Shown here: positions 1-6,727 of the stretch, piece after piece
Layout of the letters: the number at the start of each line of letters is the position of its first letter
How positions within the stretch are numbered: position 1 is the first letter of the stretch
The notes under the pieces: model-generated
What the model was told of the DNA's origin: nothing
The model's input: the letters and a program-made list of their open reading frames with translations, nothing else
Database searches by the model: none
Source: an uncultured Pseudogracilibacillus sp.
GTDB taxonomy: Bacteria; Bacillota; Bacilli; Bacillales; Amphibacillaceae
NCBI GenBank assembly: GCA_937974845.1
Contig: CALJVC010000070.1
Coordinates: 1 to 40,015 of the forward strand
Length of the DNA: 40,015 bases
Direction: 5' to 3'
Translations under genes and position numbers: made by a program

Positions 1-220
1 TGCCGGAAAATACTGATTGAGAGTAAGCACATAATATTATTTTTAACATCATTCGCGGATGATATGAAGGACGACCTGTTTTTCGAAGAAAAATTTCAAA
101 AGCTTCTTCAGGAATACTCTCTACTAAATCATTAATGACAAAGGCAATATCATTTTCCTGAAGTTTCACTTCCAAATCTATAGGCAAAACTAGTTGATTC
201 ATGTTATAATCTTGATACAT
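1..220 (-). CDS. IS1182 family transposase, N-terminal fragment (cut by window edge)
   Basis: The start codon is ATG at 218-220, preceded by the strong ribosome site GGAGGTG. The 73 visible residues begin MYQDYNMNQLVLPIDLE and contain GRPSYHPRMMLKIILCAYSQ. This is the N-terminal DUF772-type region typical of IS1182 and related DDE transposases, which carry out cut-and-paste or copy-out transposition of their own element. The reading frame is intact to base 2, so nothing suggests decay. The catalytic DDE core lies outside the window. Whether this copy and the fragment at the right edge are the same element cannot be decided, because the visible parts do not overlap. Confidence 0.85.
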   Translation of the reverse strand, partial: MYQDYNMNQLVLPIDLEVKLQENDIAFVINDLVESIPEEAFEIFLRKTGRPSYHPRMMLKIILCAYSQSVFSG

Positions 221-299
221 AAAGAGCACCTCCGGTAGTTATTGTGTGGTACTTTAATTTTACCAAAAGGTGCTCTTTTTGTTTACTTAAAACAAAAAA

Positions 300-327
300 T
301 GAAGCTCGCATTTGAGCTTCATTTTTT
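300..327. terminator. Bidirectional hairpin inside the IS tip
   Basis: A perfect 10-bp stem (AATGAAGCTC / GAGCTTCATT) has a 6-base loop and T-rich tracts on both strands. It can stop transcripts entering the element from the FtsA-like gene on the minus strand. That gene has no other terminator between its stop codon and the IS apart from the GC-rich IS tip itself (GGGCTG / CAGCCC, 331-352). Confidence 0.7.
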
Positions 328-376
328 TATGGGCTGAGTTTTGTCACAGCCCCTTATTTCTTTCTATTAAAAGGGA

Positions 377-2518
377 TTAACTTTCTTCCCTTTGGTTCGT
401 AGTTAGGCTTAGTTTATCCCCATCTTGGAGGACATCGTCAAAACCGGCCTTTTGATTATTTCTCAATAGTTCATAGGAACCGGTAAGGGAAGATAGGTCT
501 AAATCGACGTAACGAAATACATCTTGGAAAATAAAATCTTTAATATCATGATTTTTAATTTCTAGCTCATCCCCCGGATTGAGCAAAGCTTCTTCTGTTA
601 ACCTTTCTCCTTGACGATAGAAGCTATAAAGAGCTTGTTCAAGAATAATTGGTTGTTCATTAAAGCTTACGCGTATACGGTGGGATGGTTTTAACTTCAA
701 CTTGTCTATCAAGCTTTGTAGAGGAACAGCAGAGGCTGGGAGAAGCTCTATTTGATCTCCTTCTTGTATCCGCGTATCGAGGCTAGCTGGCTCTTTATTT
801 AAAAGTAAGCGATAACCCTGCTCTCTTAGTTGAATAGCCTGTCCATCTACATATACTTCGAAAGCTTTCATCTCTCTTTCATCGACTCCAAGGATACGTA
901 GACAATCTCCGACGGTTTTCGGTACAAAGACTTCAATTTCATCATTATCTTGCACCATATAGCTTCCATCTACAAAGCCCTTACCTTTGACCTTATATTT
1001 CGGTTGAATGACTTGAGGTTGACCATTGTATTCAAAGTGCAAAGGTTCATACTTGCCAACAATTTCTTCTAAGGAAACTCTTGGCGATCTACCGTCTTTA
1101 CCTTGTGTTATTTCGATTTTATCATCTTCTTCAACTAAATCCTTCACCGTTGCTTGTTGACCGTTACGCATAATACGGGGAGGCTCGCCGTAAGTACCTG
1201 GAATCGTCATCTGTTCCCCGTTAACTTTGATAAAGTGGGCAAGGCCGATTTTTCCATAAAAGTCATTTAAATCAATCCCTGCTTGAACGAGGCAGTCTCC
1301 AACGGTTAAATGATCCATTGTAAAAAGAAAGACGCTTCGTCCATTTACATATATATTCATATATTCAAAGGGGTTCTCTGTCGCGCTAATAGCAATTCCA
1401 ATCGGTGTTACAAAGTCAGGGCCTTTTGGTAGTTTATCCTCATGTTCAATCATTTGGATGGCTTCCCGTCCCCGAACAGCGACTCGTTGATCCGGAAGAC
1501 CTAAGTATTGGGCAATCTTTTTTTCGATTAACGGAGTAAGACTTCCTCCCCCGATGAGCATTACCGCTTGTGGAGAGGTTGTATTTAATTGTTTTACCTT
1601 GTCTGCTAAAAGTTGAGCTAGACGATCGACGCTATCATCAATAATCGTAATGAGTTCCTCATAGGTAACTTCTACTTCAAAACCAAGTACATCTTGGACT
1701 GTAGCCTTCTCTTCATTAACGACTGTACGTTTAACTTTCTCAGCCTCTTTGAAATCGAGTAGGAAATGGTCACTAATTTTTTCAGTAATTTCATCACCTG
1801 CTACTGGAACCATACCGTAGGCGACAATCGTACCATTCTTTGCAATGGCTATATCGCTTGTCCCGGCGCCGATATCGATTAAAGCGACATTCAAGCGTCG
1901 CATCGACTCAGGAATTAAGACGTGAATCGCTGCAATCGGTTCTAAAGTTAATGCGGCCATTTCTAAATCTGCACGTTCTAAGGCTGCGATTAATGATTCT
2001 ACGACAACCTTAGGGAGAAAGGTTGCAATTATTTCTACAGATACTTCATCGCCGGTTTGGTCGATGAAGGAACCGATTTTTTCCCCATCTAACTTATAGT
2101 GAACGACGGAGTAACCGACACAATAATAGTCATTAAATTGGGCTTTTCTTTCTTCAGCGAGTTGCTTTTGTGCCTTTTGCACTGCACTTAGCTCGATATG
2201 TTTAATCTCTTCTTCCGTTCGAATAGGTCGTTCATGGATAGGGATTGTTATCGTTGTTTGAATCGTTTTTAATGCCCTACCGGCGGCAGCGACACAGACC
2301 TTATGTAAAGGGCCGTGGGCTTCCTCGATTTTTTCTTTGACATTCCGGATTACCTTTGCTACTTGAACGACATCTTGTATTTGTCCATCTAGCATTGCAC
2401 GTTCTTTATGTTGTTCGGTATAAAAATCCGCTACAGCAAAACGTTCATCATTTTTTCTCAATAAAATACCTGTGACGGATTGGGTACCGATATCTAGGGC
2501 AAAAACATGTTCGTTCAT
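377..2518 (-). CDS. FtsA/PilM-like actin-fold ATPase with a tandem repeat tail
   Basis: The protein has 713 residues. Residues 1-380 carry the actin/FtsA/PilM nucleotide-binding signatures: phosphate-1 loop ALDIGTQSVTG (7-17), phosphate-2 loop ALIDIGAGTSDIAI (212-225) and an adenosine-binding segment VMLIGGGSLTPLI (319-331). It is longer than ordinary FtsA (about 420-440). The extra part, about residues 399-705, contains five similar units. Each begins with a short hydrophobic segment (TVGDCLVQAGID at 405, TVGDCLRILGVD at 535), then a V-N/D-G turn, and ends in an acidic pair followed by a strand (DDKIEI, NDEIEV, GDQIEL, GDELEI, GDKLSL). This resembles small beta-grasp/ThiS-like folds, which is inference. 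No membrane segment is seen, and the canonical FtsA C-terminal amphipathic helix is not obvious. Databases usually label such proteins 'cell division protein FtsA' or 'pilus assembly PilM'; the true role is unknown. It diverges from aroA. Confidence 0.75.
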   Translation of the reverse strand: MNEHVFALDIGTQSVTGILLRKNDERFAVADFYTEQHKERAMLDGQIQDVVQVAKVIRNVKEKIEEAHGPLHKVCVAAAGRALKTIQTTITIPIHERPIRTEEEIKHIELSAVQKAQKQLAEERKAQFNDYYCVGYSVVHYKLDGEKIGSFIDQTGDEVSVEIIATFLPKVVVESLIAALERADLEMAALTLEPIAAIHVLIPESMRRLNVALIDIGAGTSDIAIAKNGTIVAYGMVPVAGDEITEKISDHFLLDFKEAEKVKRTVVNEEKATVQDVLGFEVEVTYEELITIIDDSVDRLAQLLADKVKQLNTTSPQAVMLIGGGSLTPLIEKKIAQYLGLPDQRVAVRGREAIQMIEHEDKLPKGPDFVTPIGIAISATENPFEYMNIYVNGRSVFLFTMDHLTVGDCLVQAGIDLNDFYGKIGLAHFIKVNGEQMTIPGTYGEPPRIMRNGQQATVKDLVEEDDKIEITQGKDGRSPRVSLEEIVGKYEPLHFEYNGQPQVIQPKYKVKGKGFVDGSYMVQDNDEIEVFVPKTVGDCLRILGVDEREMKAFEVYVDGQAIQLREQGYRLLLNKEPASLDTRIQEGDQIELLPASAVPLQSLIDKLKLKPSHRIRVSFNEQPIILEQALYSFYRQGERLTEEALLNPGDELEIKNHDIKDFIFQDVFRYVDLDLSSLTGSYELLRNNQKAGFDDVLQDGDKLSLTTNQREES

Positions 2519-2584
2519 CGATTCGCATGTCCTTTCTTTTCAATTAGTTAAGTAGTATGTTATCCTCATTATATATTCTTTCGG

Positions 2585-2613
2585 GTGACAAAGGAAACTT
2601 TTTTCGTTATAAT
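2585..2613 (+). promoter_or_regulatory. sigma-A promoter of aroA
   Basis: GTGACA (2585-2590) and TATAAT (2608-2613) are separated by 17 bases. They lie about 43 bases upstream of the aroA start, in the divergent region shared with the FtsA-like gene. Confidence 0.65.
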
Positions 2614-2655
2614 TGTCTTAATTATGAAAAAACTCATAGGGAGAGACGGTGAAAG

Positions 2656-3750
2656 ATGAGTAATAGAAAGATGGAAGAACTGCGAGAACAGCTTGATCAG
2701 TTAAACCTAGAAATTTTAAAATTAATTAGTCAACGTGCGGAAATCGTTCAGGAAATTGGTGAAATTAAAAGTAAGCAGAGCACGAGAAGATTCGACCCAG
2801 TGCGTGAGCGGGATATGTTGAATACTATTTTAGCCCACAATGAAGGTCCGTTTTCCGATGCGGTGATTGAACATATTTTTAAAGAAATTTTTAAATTAAG
2901 TCTCGGTATTCAAGAAGATGACAAGAAGAAGGCCTTGCTAGTATCCCGGGAACGTAAAAATTCCGATACCGTCGTCGATATTAAAGGGGTGCCTTTTGGA
3001 AATGGCGATGCTCGTTTTATTTTCGGACCTTGCGCTGTAGAAAGTTACGATCAAGTGGCAAATGTTGCGAAATCTATAAAGGAAAAGGGCTTGAAACTAT
3101 TACGTGGAGGAGCTTACAAGCCAAGAACCTCACCCTATGATTTCCAAGGTTTAGGTGTAGAGGGGTTAAAAATTTTAAAACGAGTTGCCGATGAATACGA
3201 TTTAGCGGTTATTAGTGAAATTGTAAGTCCAGAAGATGTTGAGGAAGCCCTTGAATATATCGATGTCATCCAAATCGGTGCCCGAAATATGCAGAACTTT
3301 GAGTTATTAAAAACCGTTGGGGAAACGAACATTCCCGTCATTTTAAAACGAGGAATGGCAGCGACGATTTCGGAATTTATTCATGCAGCAGAGTATATTA
3401 ACTCTCGCGGAAACGGTAATATTATCCTATGTGAACGGGGAATTCGAACCTACGAGACAGCAACTCGTAATACGTTAGATATTTCTGCAGTACCGGTCTT
3501 AAAGCAAGAAACCCATTTACCTGTCTTAGTAGACGTTACGCATTCGACAGGACGTCGTGATCTCCTCTTGCCGACGGCTAAGGCCGCTTTAGCAGTAGGA
3601 GCTGATGGGGTAATGGCAGAAGTACACCCGGATCCTGCAGTTGCTTTATCCGACTCCCAGCAACAAATGGATTTAGATATGTTCGATGATTTCTATGAAG
3701 AACTTTATGCTTATAAGGAATCTACTACAAAAGCGTCAGTTGAAAAGTAG
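2656..3750 (+). CDS. aroA: Bifunctional chorismate mutase / DAHP synthase
   Basis: The 364-residue protein is the Bacillus-type fusion (AroA, also called AroG) that makes 3-deoxy-D-arabino-heptulosonate 7-phosphate from phosphoenolpyruvate and erythrose 4-phosphate, the entry step of aromatic amino acid synthesis. Residues 1-90 form an AroQ-type chorismate mutase helical domain (start MEELREQLDQLNLEILKLIS). Residues from about 115 form a type I-beta DAHP synthase barrel with FIFGPCAVESYDQV, LLRGGAYKPRTSPYDFQG, PVILKRGMAAT and DVTHSTGRRDLLLPTAKAALAVGADG. In the family the mutase domain serves as the allosteric sensor for prephenate and chorismate. Length matches B. subtilis AroA. A terminator separates it from ccpA, as expected for its own transcription unit, and the aroA-ccpA-motPS order is the one in B. 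subtilis. Confidence 0.96.
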   Translation: MSNRKMEELREQLDQLNLEILKLISQRAEIVQEIGEIKSKQSTRRFDPVRERDMLNTILAHNEGPFSDAVIEHIFKEIFKLSLGIQEDDKKKALLVSRERKNSDTVVDIKGVPFGNGDARFIFGPCAVESYDQVANVAKSIKEKGLKLLRGGAYKPRTSPYDFQGLGVEGLKILKRVADEYDLAVISEIVSPEDVEEALEYIDVIQIGARNMQNFELLKTVGETNIPVILKRGMAATISEFIHAAEYINSRGNGNIILCERGIRTYETATRNTLDISAVPVLKQETHLPVLVDVTHSTGRRDLLLPTAKAALAVGADGVMAEVHPDPAVALSDSQQQMDLDMFDDFYEELYAYKESTTKASVEK

Positions 3751-3800
3751 CACATTTAGCCAATTTCAGTAAAAATTGACAAAACTTTGACGGATTTTTA

Positions 3801-3852
3801 TACAGCAAACGGGTTTTATAGCCAATGTTTGCTGTATATTTTTTGTGTTTTT
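3801..3852 (+). terminator. Terminator after aroA
   Basis: A perfect 10-bp stem (TACAGCAAAC / GTTTGCTGTA) with a 16-base loop is followed by TATTTTTTGTGTTTTT. It lies between aroA and ccpA. Confidence 0.85.
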
Positions 3853-3909
3853 ATTCAAGCTAAGATATGATTAAATAAGGATAGAAGTTTTGACCGGAGG
3901 TGAAAGGTA

Positions 3910-4908
3910 ATGAGTGTAACAATTTATGATGTAGCAAGAGAAGCAAATGTATCTATGGCAACTGTTTCCCGTGTGGTGAATGGGAATCCTAATGTCAAAC
4001 CAACAACAAGGAAGAAAGTTTTAGACACCATCGAAAGATTAGGCTATCGTCCTAATGCTGTAGCCAGAGGTCTAGCAAGTAAAAAGACGACGACCGTCGG
4101 GGCAATTATCCCGGATATTTCCAGTATTTTCTTTTCGGAATTAACCCGGGGAATTGAAGATATTGCAATGATGTATAAATATAATATTATCTTAAGTAAC
4201 TCTGACCAAAATAAAGAAAAAGAACTACGTTTAATCGACACGATGTTAGAAAAACAGGTCGATGGAATTGTCTTTATGGGTGGTAAGATTACCGAAGATC
4301 ATATCAAACAATTTGAAACAGCGAACGTACCGGTCGTATTAGCAGCAACCCAGGATGAGACCGAGACCTTGCCTTCGATTAATATCGACTATCGACAGGC
4401 TGCATATGAAGCGACAAATTATTTATTAGATTCGATTAAGGAACAACCTGCCTTTGTAAAAGGAGATGACTATGTCCAATCTAACGGTTTGAAGTTAGAA
4501 GGGTATAGAGAAGCTTTACGGGATGCAGGCATCGATATTGATGAATCGTTAATCGTTGAAGAGGAGACGACCTATAACGGTGGAATCACAGCTGTCAATA
4601 AGCTATTGGAAAAAGGAATCAAGCCAAAAGGAATTTTCGTAGCTACCGATGAGATGGCTGTCGGTGTCATTCATAGTTTACAAGATGGGGGATTACGGGT
4701 ACCTGAAGATGTCGAAGTGTTTGGCTTTAACAATACACGGGTGTCATTGATGGTACGGCCAACGTTAACGACAGTTGTACAGCCGATGTATGATATTGGT
4801 GCTGTAGCCATGCGTTTACTCACTAAATTCATGAATAAAGAGGAAGTCGACGAACAGACGGTGATTTTGCCCCATCGTATTTTAACGAGAAATTCAACGA
4901 AACAATAA
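3910..4908 (+). CDS. ccpA: Catabolite control protein A
   Basis: This is a LacI-family regulator of 332 residues. The N-terminal helix-turn-helix (TIYDVAREANVSMATVSRVV, residues 4-23) and hinge helix (YRPNAVARGLASKKT) are those of CcpA, which binds cre sites when complexed with HPr-Ser46-P and controls carbon catabolite repression and activation. The periplasmic-binding-protein-like core includes VGAIIPDISSIFFSEL and FGFNNTRVSLMVRP. The ribosome site GGAGGTGA lies nine bases before ATG. The motP start lies 31 bases after the stop with no terminator, so ccpA, motP and motS are likely one operon, as in B. subtilis. Candidate cre-like sites in this window lie upstream of the thioesterase, rocD and the racemase. 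Confidence 0.96.
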   Translation: MSVTIYDVAREANVSMATVSRVVNGNPNVKPTTRKKVLDTIERLGYRPNAVARGLASKKTTTVGAIIPDISSIFFSELTRGIEDIAMMYKYNIILSNSDQNKEKELRLIDTMLEKQVDGIVFMGGKITEDHIKQFETANVPVVLAATQDETETLPSINIDYRQAAYEATNYLLDSIKEQPAFVKGDDYVQSNGLKLEGYREALRDAGIDIDESLIVEEETTYNGGITAVNKLLEKGIKPKGIFVATDEMAVGVIHSLQDGGLRVPEDVEVFGFNNTRVSLMVRPTLTTVVQPMYDIGAVAMRLLTKFMNKEEVDEQTVILPHRILTRNSTKQ

Positions 4909-4938
4909 CAAAATACGAAGACAATAGGGGAGATCGAG

Positions 4939-5760
4939 ATGACGAAGAGAGACTTACTAACCCCCATAGGAATAACGATAGGTTTTATCATGATTTCCGC
5001 CGCGATTTTATCGAGTGGAGGACGCGAAGGTTTTATAACCTTCGTGGACGTGTCATCGATTTTTATCGTCCTTGGAGGACTTTTTGGTTCATTACTAATT
5101 AACTTCAAATTAGAAGAAATTAAAATGTTTCACCGAGTAATTCGGGAGGCCTTCCGTAAAAACGATCAAAAAATTCCCGAATTGATCCAATTGTTTGTCG
5201 GGCTGTCCGAACGTGCTCGTAAGGAAGGTTTGCTTGCGCTTGAAGATGAAATTGCGGATCAGGAAGATGAGTTTATTAAAAAAGGTGTCCTATTAGCTAT
5301 CGATGGTATTGAGCCAGAGGTCATTCATGAAATTATGAATGCTGAAATAATAGCCTTAGAGGAACGGCATGCTAATGGCCGACAATTGTTAGAAAAAGCT
5401 GGAGAATACGCTCCTGCTTGGGGAATGATTGGTACGCTAATTGGATTAGTTTTAATGCTTAATAACTTAGAAGATCCATCTAGCTTAGGACCGAATATGG
5501 CAGTTGCTCTATTAACAACCTTATATGGTACGGTGTTAGCAAACTTAGTATTTATTCCTATGGCGAGTAAGCTAGAAAACAAGACAGAAGAAGAAATCTT
5601 CATGAAACAGATTATTATTGAAGGTATTATTGGAGTACAGTCAGGGCAAAACCCAAGAATTTTAGAAGAGAAATTAAGCGCCTTTTTACACGGAGATGAA
5701 GAAGGAGCTATTGGACAAGATGGCGACGTAGTTCGCGGGGGAGAAGTCCATGAAGCTTAA
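4939..5760 (+). CDS. motP: Na+-type flagellar stator subunit MotP
   Basis: The 273-residue protein is the MotA-like stator subunit, a four-helix membrane protein that touches the rotor. Membrane segments are visible at about residues 8-25 and 36-55 (a pair), and again at ITLIGLVLMLNN-type and MAVALLTTLYGTVLANLVFIP segments near 160-215, with the usual large cytoplasmic loop in between. The gene lies directly after ccpA and overlaps motS by 11 bases. This is the B. subtilis ccpA-motP-motS arrangement and marks it as the Na+-coupled MotPS pair rather than the H+-coupled MotAB, which sits elsewhere in Bacillus. The ion assignment comes from this synteny and not from residue analysis. Confidence 0.93.
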   Translation: MTKRDLLTPIGITIGFIMISAAILSSGGREGFITFVDVSSIFIVLGGLFGSLLINFKLEEIKMFHRVIREAFRKNDQKIPELIQLFVGLSERARKEGLLALEDEIADQEDEFIKKGVLLAIDGIEPEVIHEIMNAEIIALEERHANGRQLLEKAGEYAPAWGMIGTLIGLVLMLNNLEDPSSLGPNMAVALLTTLYGTVLANLVFIPMASKLENKTEEEIFMKQIIIEGIIGVQSGQNPRILEEKLSAFLHGDEEGAIGQDGDVVRGGEVHEA

Positions 5761-6577
5761 TCGACGACGAAAAAAATCTAGTGAAAAAGGTGCAGCTAAG
5801 TGGCTAGTTACGTACTCCGACATGGTTACTTTGATTTTAGTTTTTTTCATTTTACTATTTTCAATGTCACAGATTGATGTTAATAAATTCGAATCGATTA
5901 CACGCTCCTTCCAAAGTCGTGCGATCCTTGATTTTTTACCTTCTGCCGTACCTTCTGAAGATATTACTTCAGGAGACCTCGATGGTCAAGGTGGCGAGGG
6001 TTTAGGGACGACGGATGGAGATGATGATGAAGATGTAGATATAGATGGAGTACTCGATCAACTAGAAGAGTGGGAAAAGAAGGCTGATGCCTTAGCTCGC
6101 TTAATGGAAAACGTAGAAGACTTTCTGGAAAGTGAAGGACTAGGAGACGTCATTACAGCGAATCGAACAGAAGAAGGGGTACACCTTGTCTTACAAGATA
6201 GTATTCTCTTTGATTCAGGAGAAGCGGTAATTTTAGATTCCGGTATTCCTTTTCTTGATGAGGTAGGCCAATTGCTAACGGGAATTGGCAATACGATTCG
6301 CGTAGAAGGGCATACCGATAGTCGCCCTATATCTACCTACCGCTACCCTTCGAATTGGGAGTTATCCGGTGCTCGGGCTGGAAGTGTCGTTCGTTATTTT
6401 ATTGAAGAACATGATATCGATCCTGAACGATTCCTTATCGCAGGATACGGAGATACGCGGCCAGTGGCAGATAACGATACCGGAGAAAATATGAGTAAAA
6501 ATAGACGGGTAGAAATTGTCATCTTAGATTCTGACTATGTAGACGATAAAGAAGATAAGAAAGATCAAGAAGGATAA
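5750..6577 (+). CDS. motS: Na+-type flagellar stator subunit MotS
   Basis: This 275-residue MotB-like protein has a basic N-terminus (NRRRKKSSEK) and one transmembrane segment with the essential ion-carrying aspartate D24 in TYSDMVTLILVFFILLFSM. A very acidic linker follows (about residues 78-105, including GDDDEDVDIDG), then an OmpA-like peptidoglycan-binding domain with VEGHTDSRPI, NWELSGARAGSVV and GYGDTRPV, ending in NMSKNRRVEIVI. It anchors the stator to the wall while MotP contacts the rotor. Its ATG is preceded by GGGGGAG inside the end of motP, and the 11-base overlap indicates translational coupling. The acidic linker fits a periplasm-facing segment in a salt- or alkali-adapted cell, which is inference. 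Confidence 0.93.
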   Translation: MKLNRRRKKSSEKGAAKWLVTYSDMVTLILVFFILLFSMSQIDVNKFESITRSFQSRAILDFLPSAVPSEDITSGDLDGQGGEGLGTTDGDDDEDVDIDGVLDQLEEWEKKADALARLMENVEDFLESEGLGDVITANRTEEGVHLVLQDSILFDSGEAVILDSGIPFLDEVGQLLTGIGNTIRVEGHTDSRPISTYRYPSNWELSGARAGSVVRYFIEEHDIDPERFLIAGYGDTRPVADNDTGENMSKNRRVEIVILDSDYVDDKEDKKDQEG

Positions 6578-6647
6578 AATTTTTGCACTAATAGATTTGT
6601 ACGTTCTTAGTCAATACATAAATTATTACAACGAATCTGATCTCTAT

Positions 6648-6682
6648 ACACGGTATGTAAAGTTTACATACCGTGTTTTTAT
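6648..6682 (+). terminator. Terminator after motS
   Basis: The stem ACACGGTATGTAA / TTACATACCGTGT has a 3-base loop and a T tract. It ends the ccpA-motPS transcript. Confidence 0.85.
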
Positions 6683-6690
6683 ATGAAAAA

Positions 6691-6721
6691 TAGAAAAAGG
6701 ATGGAGAAACCCATCCTTTTT
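6691..6721 (-). terminator. Terminator after the penicillin-binding protein gene
   Basis: On the minus strand, AAAAAGGATGG pairs with CCATCCTTTTT, followed by CTATTTTT. It starts seven bases after the stop codon. Confidence 0.85.
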
Positions 6722-6727
6722 CAAGCT

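Larger units (their letters stand above)
1..353 (-). mobile_element. IS1182-like insertion sequence, 5' part, running off the left edge
   Basis: The element holds the start of a transposase gene, a promoter region and a terminal repeat. Read on the minus strand from about 353, the tip begins GGGGCTGTGACAAAACT. This matches the tip of the element at the right edge of the window (GAGGCTGGGACAAAACT) at all but two positions. Two hairpins lie just inside the tip. The outer edge is only about 23 bases from the stop codon of the FtsA-like gene. The exact terminus and any target duplication cannot be fixed because the other end is outside the window. Confidence 0.8.

Noticed and set aside
4671..5108. 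145-residue open frame antisense to the end of ccpA and start of motP
   Set aside because: It is fully covered by two well-recognised genes on the other strand and has no family features; it is a shadow frame.
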